DNA from: JADJOY01 sp046331705 [NCBI: bacterium]
Lineage (GTDB): Bacteria; JADJOY01
Reading direction: 5' to 3'
Assembly: GCA_046331705.1 (NCBI GenBank)
Contig: JAXLQJ010000032.1
Location: 1 to 64,000, forward strand
Length of the DNA stretch: 64,000 nucleotides
Shown piece by piece: positions 40,725 to 49,363 of the stretch. Below the pieces are notes generated by a model. That model made no database searches and was not told the DNA's origin. It saw only the letters and a list, made by a program, of their open reading frames with translations. Position 1 is the first letter of the stretch. The number at the start of each line of letters is the position of its first letter. The position numbers and the translations under genes are program-made.

Positions 40725-41744
40725 TCAGGCCACGGTCCAGGTCGCGCCGTCGCGCAGCAGCTTGGCGATCTCGCCCGTTCCTTTCTTCTGCTTCGCGTCC
40801 TGGATCTGCTGGTGCAGCAGGTCCTCGTAGGTCGGGCGCTGGACGGCCCGGTAGACGCCGAGCGGCTCCGGGAACAGCGGATGCTCGAGCCTGCTCAGCA
40901 TGTACGCGAGCACACCGTTTTGCTGGGTCTCGTCGTGGGTCACCAGATCGGCCTCGGTGACTCCGTCGCCGAGCGCCACCACCTCGAGCTGGCCGTTGCG
41001 GAACCGAAGCCCCTTGTCGCGCTGCTTGCCGAACACCAGCGGCTTGCCGTGCTCGAGCACGAGGACGTTGTCGTCCTTCGCGTCCTTCTCGGTGGCGTAG
41101 CCGAAGGCTCCATCGTTGAAGATGTTGCAGTTCTGGTAGATCTCGACGAACGCGGTGCCGCGGTGCGCCGCCGCGCGCTTGATGACCTCTTCCAGATGCT
41201 TGGTGTGCACGTCGACGGTACGCGCGACGAACGAGGCCTCGGCGCCCAGCGCCACCGCGATCGGGTGAAGCGGCTGATCGATGTTGCCCCAGGGGGTGGA
41301 CTTGGTCTTCTTGCCTAGCTCCGAGGTCGGCGAGCTCTGCCCCTTGGTGAGCCCGTAGATGCGGTTATTGAACAGCAGGATCTTGATGTCGACGTTGCGC
41401 CGCATCGCGTGGATCAAGTGGTTCCCGCCGATCGAGAGCGCGTCGCCGTCGCCGGTCGCGACCCACACCGTGAGCTCGGGCCGCGCCGCCTTGAGACCGG
41501 TCGCGACCGCGGGCGCACGCCCGTGGATCGAGTGGAATCCGTAGGTGTTCATGTAGTACGGGAAACGGCTCGAGCAGCCGATGCCCGACACGAACACGGT
41601 GTTCTCGCGCGTCACGCCCAAGGTCGGCATGACCTTCTTCACCTGGGCGAGGATCGCGTAGTCCCCGCAACCCGGGCACCAGCGCGGGTCTTGGTCGGTG
41701 GCGAAATCCTTCGCCGTGAGATTCAGCGACGCGATGGCATTCAT
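40725..41744 (-). CDS. korB: 2-oxoglutarate:ferredoxin oxidoreductase, beta subunit
   Basis: A 339-residue thiamine-diphosphate subunit. CPGCGD (23-28) and a later IGCSSR provide 4Fe-4S cysteines. The ThDP fold motif GDGDALSIGGNHLIHAMRRN ends in the NNRIYGLTKGQ block typical of KorB. The C-terminal 60 residues resemble the acetyl-lyase-like KorB tails with LVTHDE. Together with KorA it would convert 2-oxoglutarate and CoA to succinyl-CoA, reducing ferredoxin, or run reductively. Its ATG overlaps the korA stop (ATGA, 41741-41744). The SPTSELGKKTKSTPWGN stretch favours 2-oxoglutarate over pyruvate, which I cannot confirm. Confidence 0.88.
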   Translation of the reverse strand: MNAIASLNLTAKDFATDQDPRWCPGCGDYAILAQVKKVMPTLGVTRENTVFVSGIGCSSRFPYYMNTYGFHSIHGRAPAVATGLKAARPELTVWVATGDGDALSIGGNHLIHAMRRNVDIKILLFNNRIYGLTKGQSSPTSELGKKTKSTPWGNIDQPLHPIAVALGAEASFVARTVDVHTKHLEEVIKRAAAHRGTAFVEIYQNCNIFNDGAFGYATEKDAKDDNVLVLEHGKPLVFGKQRDKGLRFRNGQLEVVALGDGVTEADLVTHDETQQNGVLAYMLSRLEHPLFPEPLGVYRAVQRPTYEDLLHQQIQDAKQKKGTGEIAKLLRDGATWTVA

Positions 41745-43684
41745 CCTTGAGCCTCCGAAACGAGAACGTCTGCGGGGCGCGGCGGCGCGAGGCGCGCGGC
41801 CGCCTTCGAGCTCGCCCGCAACCCGAGCAGCTCGTCCACCTTCTCGACGATCTCGCGCACCATGAAGGGCTTTCCCTTGACCTTGTTGAGCCCGACCGCG
41901 TCCACCAGATAGCGCGCACGCAGGATCGTGCGCAGCTGACCGAGGTTGAGCTCGGGCACCAGCACCGTGCGAAAGCTCGCGAGCAGCTCGCCGAGGTCGT
42001 GAGGCAATGGGTTCAGATAACGCAGGTGCGCCGCCGAGACGCGTTTGCCCTGCGCACGCAGCCGCTCCACGGCGGTGGCCACCGCGCCGTACGTGCCGCC
42101 CCAGCTCACGATCAGCACGTCGCCGCTGCGCTCCCCGATGACGGGCTGCGGCGGATAGTCGTCGGCGATCTTGTCGACCTTCGCTTGGCGAACGTGGACC
42201 ATGTGCTCGTGGTTCTCGGGGTCGTAGCTCACGTTCCCCGTCAGGTCCTGCTTCTCGAGACCGCCGATGCGGTGCATCAACCCCGGCGTCCCGGGCGGAA
42301 CCCAGCGGCGCACCAAGCGCTCGTCGCGCTGGTAGGGAAAGAAGCGCTCGCCGTGACCGTTGCTGTAGAACGGCACGTCGATGCGCGGCAGCGACTCGAC
42401 ATCGGGCAGCTTCCAGGGATCCGAGCCGTTGGCGATGTAGCCGTCGCTCAGCAGCATCACCGGAGTCATGTGCTGCATCGCGATGCGGCTCGCCTCGATC
42501 GCCGCATCGAAGCAGTCCGAGGGCGACGCCGCCGCCAGCACCGGAACCGGCGTCTCGCCGTTGCGGCCGAACACCGCCTGGAACAGGTCCGCCTGCTCGG
42601 TCTTGGTGGGCAGACCCGTGGAGGGCCCGCCCCGCTGGATGTTCACGATCACCAGCGGCAGCTCGGTCATCACCGCGAGACCGATCGCCTCGGTCTTGAG
42701 CGCGACGCCCGGGCCGCTGGAGCCGGTGACCGCCAGGCAGCCGCCGAAGGAAGCGCCGATCGACGCGCCGATGGCGGCGATCTCGTCCTCGGCCTGAAAG
42801 GTGATCACGCCGTATTCCTTGTGGCGCGAGAGCTCGTGGAGGATGTCGGACGCAGGGGTGATGGGATAGCTGCCGTAGAAGAGCTGCTTGTCGGCGAGCC
42901 GCGCGGCGGCGATGAGCCCGATCGCGATCGCCTCGTTGCCGGTGATCTTCCGGTACGTGCCGGGCTCGATCTCGGCCTTCTCGACTCGATACGAGCTCAC
43001 GAACATCTCGGTGGTCTCGCCGTAGTTGAAGCCGGCGTTGAGCGTCCGGATGTTCGCTTCCCTGAGCGTCGCGTTCTTCGCGAACTTCTCCTGGATCCAC
43101 GCGATGGTCGGCTCGAGCGGTCGGCCGTAGAGCCAGCAGGCGAGCCCCAGCGTGAAGAAGTTCTTGCAGCGATCGGCGGAACGCTTCTCGAGCCCCAGGC
43201 CCTCCACCGCGCGGCGATTCATGGTGGTGATGGCGATGGCGTGGAGGCGATAGCCGTCGAGGGAGCCATCGGTGAGCGGGCTCGTCGCGTAGCCGGCCTT
43301 GTCGAGATTGTCGGGCGTGAACGCGTCGCTGTTCACGATGAGCAAGCCGCCCGGGATCAGATCGGCAAGGTTCGTCTTGAGCGCGGCGGGGTTCATCGCC
43401 ACCAAGGCGTCCACCTGATCGCCGGGGGTGTGGATGTCCTGGCTCGAGAAATTGACCTGGAAGCCGCTCACTCCGGCGAGCGATCCGGCGGGGGCGCGGA
43501 TCTCCGCTGGGTAGTCGGGAAACGTCGAGATGTCGTTCCCGAAGATCGCCGAGGCGTCACTGAACTGCCCGCCCACGAGCTGCATGCCGTCGCCCGAGTC
43601 GCCGGCGAACCGAACGGTCGCCGACTCGATCTCGGCGATCTGCTTTGCCGCGGGGCCGGTACTGCCGACTGCGTCGTCTGCCAT
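41741..43684 (-). CDS. korA: 2-oxoglutarate:ferredoxin oxidoreductase, fused gamma-alpha subunit
   Basis: A 647-residue subunit in which the gamma domain (residues 20-200, opening VRFAGDSGDGMQLVGG) is fused ahead of the alpha domain (GNEAIAIGLIAAARL, FYGSYPITPASDILHELS, FQAEDEIAAIGASIGAS, GSSGPGVALKTEAIGLAVM, QRGGPSTGLPTKTEQADL). This is the two-subunit KorAB arrangement known from aerobic actinobacteria and other bacteria. No delta (8Fe ferredoxin-like) subunit is present. ATG 43684 follows GAGGAAG and starts MADDAV; a GTG/ATG 15 codons upstream is unlikely. The KorAB pair is a stand-alone operon. It allows a ferredoxin-linked TCA cycle step. Confidence 0.9.
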   Translation of the reverse strand: MADDAVGSTGPAAKQIAEIESATVRFAGDSGDGMQLVGGQFSDASAIFGNDISTFPDYPAEIRAPAGSLAGVSGFQVNFSSQDIHTPGDQVDALVAMNPAALKTNLADLIPGGLLIVNSDAFTPDNLDKAGYATSPLTDGSLDGYRLHAIAITTMNRRAVEGLGLEKRSADRCKNFFTLGLACWLYGRPLEPTIAWIQEKFAKNATLREANIRTLNAGFNYGETTEMFVSSYRVEKAEIEPGTYRKITGNEAIAIGLIAAARLADKQLFYGSYPITPASDILHELSRHKEYGVITFQAEDEIAAIGASIGASFGGCLAVTGSSGPGVALKTEAIGLAVMTELPLVIVNIQRGGPSTGLPTKTEQADLFQAVFGRNGETPVPVLAAASPSDCFDAAIEASRIAMQHMTPVMLLSDGYIANGSDPWKLPDVESLPRIDVPFYSNGHGERFFPYQRDERLVRRWVPPGTPGLMHRIGGLEKQDLTGNVSYDPENHEHMVHVRQAKVDKIADDYPPQPVIGERSGDVLIVSWGGTYGAVATAVERLRAQGKRVSAAHLRYLNPLPHDLGELLASFRTVLVPELNLGQLRTILRARYLVDAVGLNKVKGKPFMVREIVEKVDELLGLRASSKAAARLAPPRPADVLVSEAQG

Positions 43685-43966
43685 CTCTTCCTCACCTCGC
43701 TCAGGTTCGCGTTCGGGCTCCGAGGACACCGGGCGCGCCGGAATCGGGCCGCGCTCGAAGGCGCGCGGAACGCACCCTCACGGACCGACGTGTCGACGAG
43801 CGATCTCGTCGCGTCGCGCCCGTGCCGCACTTCGGGACAGGCCGTGCGATCGGCGACGGTGCCGCAGATCACACCGTGATCGAGTGTACCGATGGACAGG
43901 ATGAGCCGCAAGAAACGAGGGAAATCTTCGCGTCGAGCGCCCCCGGGCCACGCGTGCGGCGTGCGG

Positions 43967-45052
43967 TCACACCAGCGTTCGCAGCGCTGCGAGCAGCCGG
44001 TCGACGACGTCGAGCGTGGCGTTCGTGCCCATGAGCCCGATCCGCCAGATGCGTCCAGCCAGCGGCCCGAGGCCGCCGCCGACCTCGATCCCGAACCGAT
44101 CGAGCAGCTCCTTGCGCGCGAGCTTCTCGTCGGGAAACGGTGGAATCACCGCGTTGAGCATCGGCAAACGGTGCTCGACGGCGACCGGGAAACGGAAGCC
44201 GAGCGCCTCGAGTCCCGCGACGAGCGCGCGATGCGCGGCGAGGTGCCGCGCGAATCGCGCCTCGAGCCCTTCCTCGAGCACCTCGCCGAGCGCAGCCTCG
44301 AGCGCGAAGATCATCGAGATCGGCGCGGTGTGGTGATAGACGCGCTCGGTGCCGAAGTAGCGACCGATCAAGCTCAGGTCGAGATACCAGCTCGAAACCG
44401 GGGTCTTGCGGGAAGCGAGGCGCTCGAGCGCCGCCGGCGCGAACGTCAGCGGCGCGAGCCCGGGCGGGCACGACAGGCACTTCTGGGTGCCGGAGTACGC
44501 GGCGTCGATCCCCCACTCGTCGACCTTCACCTCCATGCCACCGAGCGAGGTCACGCAGTCCACGACGCTGAGCACACCGAGCGCTCGCGCCGCCGCGGCG
44601 ATCTCGACGACCGGCTGAGCGACGCCCGTGGAGGTCTCCGCGTGCACGAGCCCCACGAGCCGCGGGCGGTGTCGCTCGAGTGCCACCACCACGCGCTCCG
44701 GCGGAATCGTCTCGCCCCACGGCGCCTCGACGCGAACGGGCCGCGCGCCGATGCGCTCGACCATCGCGCACATGCGCTCGCCGAAGGCACCGTTGACGCC
44801 GATGACGGCGGCGTCGCCTGGCTCCAGCAGGTTCACCAGGCAGGCTTCCATACCAGCGCTGCCCGTGCCGGAGATCGGCAGCGTGAGCGGATGGACGGTG
44901 CGGAACGCCTGGCGCAAGCGCCCCTGCACGCGATCGAGGATCGCGAGGAACGCGGGATCGAGATGACCGAGGAGCGGCTCGGCCATCGCCGCGCGCACGC
45001 GTGGCGATGCGTTGCTCGGACCGGGACCGAGCAGCAACCGTTCCGCGCTCAC
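43967..45052 (-). CDS. Alanine-glyoxylate/serine-type aminotransferase (class V)
   Basis: A 361-residue PLP enzyme of fold type I. LLLGPGPSNASPRV opens the family, SGTGSAGMEA (61-70) binds phosphate, VVDCVTSLGG holds the ring Asp, and YSGTQKCLSCPPGLAP carries the Schiff-base Lys191. The RIGLMGTNA block near the end is typical of alanine-glyoxylate aminotransferase and serine-pyruvate aminotransferase. The reaction is probably alanine or serine plus glyoxylate. GTG 45052 starts MSAERLLL. It lies 76 bases downstream of panD on the same strand, but a shared role is not obvious. The gap 43685-43966 contains no supported gene. Confidence 0.87.
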   Translation of the reverse strand: MSAERLLLGPGPSNASPRVRAAMAEPLLGHLDPAFLAILDRVQGRLRQAFRTVHPLTLPISGTGSAGMEACLVNLLEPGDAAVIGVNGAFGERMCAMVERIGARPVRVEAPWGETIPPERVVVALERHRPRLVGLVHAETSTGVAQPVVEIAAAARALGVLSVVDCVTSLGGMEVKVDEWGIDAAYSGTQKCLSCPPGLAPLTFAPAALERLASRKTPVSSWYLDLSLIGRYFGTERVYHHTAPISMIFALEAALGEVLEEGLEARFARHLAAHRALVAGLEALGFRFPVAVEHRLPMLNAVIPPFPDEKLARKELLDRFGIEVGGGLGPLAGRIWRIGLMGTNATLDVVDRLLAALRTLV

Positions 45053-45128
45053 GGCGACACCGCCGCGCGAGCGCGGGCGAATGCCCCGCTCGGCGAGCCG
45101 CGCGGCGGCGTGGACGCGGCAGGCGCGG

Positions 45129-45533
45129 TCAACCGACCGCGCGCAGCTTGGGGCTCGGCGTGAAGGCGACCTCGTCCGAGCTCACGCTGACGATCTGGTT
45201 GCGATCGTCCACCAGCACCACGGTGGGCTTGTGCTTGATCGCCTCGGCGTCGTTCATCTGCGCGTAGGTCGCGATGATGACCACGTCGCCGACCGCGACC
45301 TTGCGGGCCGCGGCGCCGTTCAAGCAGATGTCGCCGGCCCCGCGTGGGCCTTCGATGGCGTAGGTCTCGAAGCGCTCGCCGTTGGTGACGTTCCAGATGC
45401 AGACCTGCTCGTAGGGGTAGATGTCGGAAGCCTCGAGCAGGTCACGGTCGATGGTCACACTCCCCACGTAGTTGAGGTTGGCATCGGTGACCGTGGCACG
45501 GTGAATCTTGGACTTCATCATCGAGCGGATCAT
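45129..45533 (-). CDS. panD: Aspartate 1-decarboxylase (pyruvoyl enzyme)
   Basis: A 134-residue proenzyme that makes beta-alanine from aspartate for pantothenate synthesis. The N-terminal [19 protein letters not shown] matches PanD almost exactly, with self-cleavage expected between Gly24 and Ser25 to form the pyruvoyl group. [35 protein letters not shown] and [10 protein letters not shown] follow as in the family. ATG 45533 is preceded by AAGGAGAG at good spacing and gives the standard length; a longer open frame upstream is not translated by this evidence. TACAAT on the minus strand at 45606-45601 could be its -10. It follows panB-panC but with a 162-base gap. Confidence 0.95.
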   Translation of the reverse strand: MIRSMMKSKIHRATVTDANLNYVGSVTIDRDLLEASDIYPYEQVCIWNVTNGERFETYAIEGPRGAGDICLNGAAARKVAVGDVVIIATYAQMNDAEAIKHKPTVVLVDDRNQIVSVSSDEVAFTPSPKLRAVG

Positions 45534-45695
45534 CCAGCTCTCCTTCGCAGGTATCCGCCTCGTCCACCGAGGTCGCATCCTGCATTGAGGAATCGAGAAC
45601 ATTGTAGCGCTACCGCGTCATTCGTGCCTGCCCCCCTCCGCGAGGACTCGAAGCGCTCGCGAGGACCGGGACGTTTTCGTCGAGATATCGATCAG

Positions 45696-46553
45696 TTAAC
45701 GGACGACGACCGGATCGAGCGCCACGTTGTCGATGAGCCGCGTGGCTCCCAAATGCAGCGCGACCGCAAGTCGCGCGGGGCGCTCGAGGATCGCGACTCG
45801 AGCGAGGGTGTCGGCGTCCACCACCTCGACGTATTCGAGGCGAAGACGGGCGTGGCGGCCGAGCTCCCGACGCACGCGCTCGACGATCGCCGCGGCGCTC
45901 TTCTCGCCGTCGCGCACCGCGGCCGCCGCGGCGAAGAGCGCGCGTGGGATCTCGCGCGCCAGCTCGCGCTCGTCCGGCGCGAGCCGCACGTTGCGGCTGC
46001 TCATCGCCAGGCCGTCGGGCTCTCGAACGGTGGCGAGCCCCACCACCTCGATGCCCATGTCGAGGTCGCGCGCCATCGTCCGGATGGTGACGAGCTGCTG
46101 GTAGTCCTTCTCGCCGAAGATCGCGACGTGCGGCCGGGTCGCATGGAAGAGCTTCGCCACCACGGTGGTGACACCGCGGAAGTGTCCGGGGCGGAACGCG
46201 CCGCACAACCCCTCGGTGACGCCGTCGACCTCGACGCGGGTGCGAAACTGCGCCGGGTACATGGCCTCGTGCTCGGGGTGGAAGAGCACGTCCGTGCCGA
46301 CCGCTTCGAGCATCCGCGCGTCGCGCTCCACGTCACGCGGATAGCTCGCGAAGTCCTGGGAGTCGTTGAACTGGATCTTGTTCACGAAGAGGCTGACCAC
46401 CACGACGTCGGCGCGCTGGCGCGCTTCGCGCACCAGGCTCAGATGGCCGTCGTGAAGGAAGCCCATCGTGGGGACGAGCGCGATCCGGCGACCGGCGGCG
46501 CGCTCGGCCTCGGCGCGCGACTGCATCGCTGCGATCGAGGTGAGGATCTCCAT
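45696..46553 (-). CDS. panC: Pantothenate synthetase (pantoate-beta-alanine ligase)
   Basis: A 285-residue enzyme joining pantoate and beta-alanine with ATP. LVPTMGFLHDGHLSLV provides the HIGH-like ATP motif (HDGH), SLFVNKIQFND the substrate loop, TVVAKLFHATRPHVAIFGEKDYQQL the mid block and AMSSRNVRL the KMSKS-like loop. The usual QF-G-P-x-ED-x-x-YPR segment reads QFNDSQDFASYPRD here, a small deviation. It begins 15 bases after panB ends, so the two form an operon. ATG 46553 (MEILTSIAAM) is standard. Confidence 0.95.
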   Translation of the reverse strand: MEILTSIAAMQSRAEAERAAGRRIALVPTMGFLHDGHLSLVREARQRADVVVVSLFVNKIQFNDSQDFASYPRDVERDARMLEAVGTDVLFHPEHEAMYPAQFRTRVEVDGVTEGLCGAFRPGHFRGVTTVVAKLFHATRPHVAIFGEKDYQQLVTIRTMARDLDMGIEVVGLATVREPDGLAMSSRNVRLAPDERELAREIPRALFAAAAAVRDGEKSAAAIVERVRRELGRHARLRLEYVEVVDADTLARVAILERPARLAVALHLGATRLIDNVALDPVVVR

Positions 46554-46567
46554 CGTCGTCGACCTGC

Positions 46568-47386
46568 TCAGTGAAACGTGTGCTCGGGCCCCGGGAAGGC
46601 ACCGCTCTTCACTTCGTCGATGTAGGCGCCCACCGCTTTCACGATCACGTCGTTCAGGTTCGCGTACTTCTTCGCGAACTTCGGGTTCCAGTTGTTGTCC
46701 ATGCCGAGCAGGTCGTAGATCACGAGCACCTGACCGTCGCAGCCCGGCCCGGCGCCGATGCCGATCGTGGGGATGGGGATCGCGCGGCTCACGCGCTCGG
46801 CGAGCTCGCCGGGAATCCCCTCCAAGACCACGGCAAAGGCGCCCGCTTCCGCTAGGGCGAGCGCGTCCTCTTCCAGCGCCTGGGCGGCGTCCTTGGTCCG
46901 ACCCTGGATTCGGAAGCCACCGAGCTGGTGGATCGATTGCGGCGTGAGCCCGAGATGACCCACCACCGGCACGCCCATCCGATGGATCGCGCGCACCACC
47001 GGTGCGACCTCGCGCCCGCCCTCCACCTTCACCGACTCCGCGCCGCCTTCCTTCACGAGCCGCGCGGCGTTGCGCATCGCGTCCTCGGCCGAGACCTGGT
47101 AGCTGCCGAAGGGCATGTCGAGGACGAGGTGCGCGTGGGTGAGCCCACGCGCCACGATCCGCCCGTGGTAGATCATGTCCTCGAGCGTGACCTCCAGCGT
47201 GCTGGTGCGCCCCTGGATGACCATGCCCAGGCTGTCGCCCACCAGCACCATCTCGACCCCCGCTTGGTCGAGGATGCGCATGAAGGTCGCGTCGTAGCAC
47301 GTGACCATGGTGATCTTCTCACCACGGCCCTTCATCGCCACCAGCTCGGGAACGGTGACTTTCCTGGACTTCGCTCGTGCGCTCAT
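46568..47386 (-). CDS. panB: 3-methyl-2-oxobutanoate hydroxymethyltransferase
   Basis: A 272-residue TIM-barrel enzyme that converts 2-oxoisovalerate and methylene-tetrahydrofolate to ketopantoate. TMVTCYDATFMRILDQAG, VLVGDSLGMVIQG, LVLDMPFGSY, VKVEGG, GVPVVGHLGLTPQS and PTIGIGAGPGCDGQVLV appear in order. The Asp and Glu metal and base residues (GDS, EGG, LEGIP) are intact. ATG 47386 follows GAGAGGACG; an upstream in-frame ATG at 47446 adds 20 residues without family similarity. First gene of the panB-panC unit; the ketopantoate reductase step is not encoded here. Confidence 0.95.
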   Translation of the reverse strand: MSARAKSRKVTVPELVAMKGRGEKITMVTCYDATFMRILDQAGVEMVLVGDSLGMVIQGRTSTLEVTLEDMIYHGRIVARGLTHAHLVLDMPFGSYQVSAEDAMRNAARLVKEGGAESVKVEGGREVAPVVRAIHRMGVPVVGHLGLTPQSIHQLGGFRIQGRTKDAAQALEEDALALAEAGAFAVVLEGIPGELAERVSRAIPIPTIGIGAGPGCDGQVLVIYDLLGMDNNWNPKFAKKYANLNDVIVKAVGAYIDEVKSGAFPGPEHTFH

Positions 47387-47613
47387 GACGTCCTCTCGGC
47401 TCCCCGTCGCTCGACGATCGGGTGCCCGTTGGGGGCGGATCGACACGTGCCAGGCGCTCGACGCTCCTGCGGCTCACCGGGCTGCCCGTCGTCGCCGACG
47501 CTCGGACGCCCTGTTCGCGGGTGCGCTCTGAACCCGGCGCCCGCAGATCGAGGAACGGTCGCGGCAGCCGCGGCCCTCACGATCCCGGGACCGCGAGTCG
47601 CCAGCGACGACCG

Positions 47614-48255
47614 TCACCTCGACCCGATGGGCTGATAGTACTGAGTCCCTCCGCGCATGCGCCGGATCTCCCGGACCAGGTTGTCGAAGTCCTCGCGCCG
47701 CTCGACGAAGTCGATCTCCGAGGTGTGCACCACCAAGAGTGGCGTCTCGGAATACTGGAAGAAGAACTCGTTGTAGGCGCGCGTCAGCTCTTCCAGATAC
47801 GGCGCGGTGATGTTGCGCTCGAAGTCGACCCCACGCTTGCGGATGCGTTGCAGGAGCACTTCGGGGCGGGCTTGCAGGTAGACCACCAGATCGGGCTTCA
47901 CGATGCGCGCGTCGAGCAGCCGATAGATCTGCTCGTAGAGTGCCACCTCGTTCTCGTCGAGGTTGAGGTGCGCGAAGATCCGATCCTTCGCGAACAGGTA
48001 GTCCGCGAGGGTGACGCGCTGGAAGAGATCCCCCTGCCCGATCAGCTTCTGCTGCTGGAAGCGGCTGAGCAGGAAGAAGATCTGCGTCTGGAACGCGTGC
48101 TTGGCGCGGTCCTGGTAGAACTTCCCGAGAAAGGGGTTCTCGTCGACCTTCTCGAAGATGCAGCGGGCGCGCAGCTCCTCGGCCAGGAGCTTGGCGAGGC
48201 TGGTCTTGCCGACCCCGATCGGCCCTTCGATGACGATGTACCGGGGGGCCTCCAT
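47614..48255 (-). CDS. Deoxynucleoside kinase (dGK/dAK-like)
   Basis: A 213-residue P-loop kinase that salvages deoxynucleosides. EGPIGVGKTSL (10-20) is the Walker A loop. KVDENPFLGKFYQD, FFLLSRFQQQ, LADYLFAKDRIFA with the catalytic DR-like site, DLVVYLQARPEVLLQRIRKRG (split in the family as strand plus LID) and a terminal lid Arg cluster follow. The pattern matches bacterial deoxyadenosine/deoxyguanosine kinases often annotated beside pantothenate or folate genes. ATG 48255 is the natural start. It precedes panB by 227 bases on the same strand, with a TTGACA promoter upstream of its own. Confidence 0.88.
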   Translation of the reverse strand: MEAPRYIVIEGPIGVGKTSLAKLLAEELRARCIFEKVDENPFLGKFYQDRAKHAFQTQIFFLLSRFQQQKLIGQGDLFQRVTLADYLFAKDRIFAHLNLDENEVALYEQIYRLLDARIVKPDLVVYLQARPEVLLQRIRKRGVDFERNITAPYLEELTRAYNEFFFQYSETPLLVVHTSEIDFVERREDFDNLVREIRRMRGGTQYYQPIGSR

Positions 48256-48330
48256 GGCGCGTGCGACTTGGGGTCGGCGACGGGCGAGGCGAAGCGGTCG
48301 ACCGGCTCCGGACGAGCACCCGAGGGCGGT

Positions 48331-48360
48331 TCCGTAGCACGCGCTGGTTTTCGGTGTCAA
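48331..48360 (-). promoter_or_regulatory. Candidate promoter of the deoxynucleoside kinase gene
   Basis: On the minus strand a perfect TTGACA (48360-48355) is followed after 18 bases by TACGGA (48336-48331). A small inverted repeat CAAGA-aa-TCTTG (48358-48369) overlaps the -35 and may be an operator. The leader to ATG 48255 would be about 70 bases. It is in the 309-base divergent region 48256-48564, which holds no other gene. Confidence 0.45.
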
Positions 48361-48468
48361 GAAATCTTGGCGCAGCGCGTCAGCGGCATGACGCGCTCCG
48401 GCCGCGGAAAGTTCGAACCATTTTCTGCATTTAGCGCTAGCGACTGAAACACGTTGCCGCGGGAATCC

Positions 48469-48498
48469 TTGACTTGCCCCGAGGCGGTTCCGAATAAT
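48469..48498 (+). promoter_or_regulatory. Strong sigma-70-like promoter for the LolA-like/barrel operon
   Basis: TTGACT (48469-48474) and AATAAT (48493-48498) are 18 bases apart, each matching five of six consensus positions. Transcription would start at about 48505. A CCGGAGG ribosome site lies seven bases before ATG 48565. This is the best promoter seen in the window. Confidence 0.65.
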
Positions 48499-48564
48499 GC
48501 GCGCTCCGCCGCGCCGCTCCCGGCGCGGCGGGTCCACCGTCCCCGCTCGTCCGGAGGCCCGCTC

Positions 48565-49356
48565 ATGGCTCGATCCATCGTTCGAATCGGCGCCGCGCTC
48601 GTGATGCTCGCCGGCGCGTGGTCCGGGAGCGCGTACGCGATCACGGCCGCCGAGATCATGAAGCAGTCCCAGTCGATCCAGGAAAAGCCCGTCACCCGAC
48701 GCGGCAACATGACCATGACGCTGGTCGACAAGAACGGCGACCAGCGGGTCCGCAAGGTCACCACGTACTCGAAGAAGTTCGGCGAGGACACCAAGTCCGT
48801 GCTGTTCTTCCTGGAGCCCGCGGACGTGAAGGGCACGGGGTTCCTCCAGTTCAGCTACAAGTCGAGCGACCAGGACGACGACCAGTGGCTCTACCTGCCG
48901 GCGTTGAAGCGCATCCGCAAGATCACGTCGTCGAACAAGAACCAGAGCTTCATGGGCACCGACTTCTCGTACGACGACATGGCGACGCGCGACGTCGAGG
49001 AGGACGATCACAAGCTCCTGCGCGAGGAGAACGTCGGCGACCAGGCGGTGTGGGTCATCGAGAGCACACCCAAGAAGCTCGAGGAGGACGACGAGTACTC
49101 GAAGGCCGTCAGCTACATCCGCAAGAGCGACAGCCTGCCCGCCAAGGTCGAGTTCTACGACCGCAAGGGCGCCCTCGAGAAGACGCTGATGATCCAGGCC
49201 GTCACCGTGGTCGACGGCATCCCCACACCGCAGAAGCTCGAGATGACGAGCGTCGACACCCAGCACAAGACGCTGCTCGAGATGGACGGGCTCGAGTTCG
49301 ACAAGCCGCTCGAGGACGATCTCTTCACACAGCGCGTGCTCGAAAAGGGCCCGTGA
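48565..49356 (+). CDS. LolA-like outer-membrane lipoprotein-sorting protein
   Basis: A 263-residue exported periplasmic protein. The signal peptide (MARSIVRIGAALVMLAGAWS) is cleaved after SAYA at about residue 25. The mature domain has NMTMTLVDKNGDQRVRKV, TKSVLFFLEPADVKGTGFLQF, QWLYLPALKRIRKI and MGTDFSYDDM, a signature of the LolA_like/PF17131 group. Such proteins bind lipids in a half-open barrel and are often coded with RND/MMPL exporters and DUF1302-like barrels. Here the barrel follows after seven bases, but no exporter is adjacent. Likely role: carrying a lipid across the periplasm. Confidence 0.82.
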   Translation: MARSIVRIGAALVMLAGAWSGSAYAITAAEIMKQSQSIQEKPVTRRGNMTMTLVDKNGDQRVRKVTTYSKKFGEDTKSVLFFLEPADVKGTGFLQFSYKSSDQDDDQWLYLPALKRIRKITSSNKNQSFMGTDFSYDDMATRDVEEDDHKLLREENVGDQAVWVIESTPKKLEEDDEYSKAVSYIRKSDSLPAKVEFYDRKGALEKTLMIQAVTVVDGIPTPQKLEMTSVDTQHKTLLEMDGLEFDKPLEDDLFTQRVLEKGP

Positions 49357-49363
49357 TCCGCCC

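Noticed and set aside
45534-48564. A riboswitch before panD, panB or the kinase gene
   Set aside because: I found no recognisable conserved aptamer core in the leaders; the small hairpins are ordinary.
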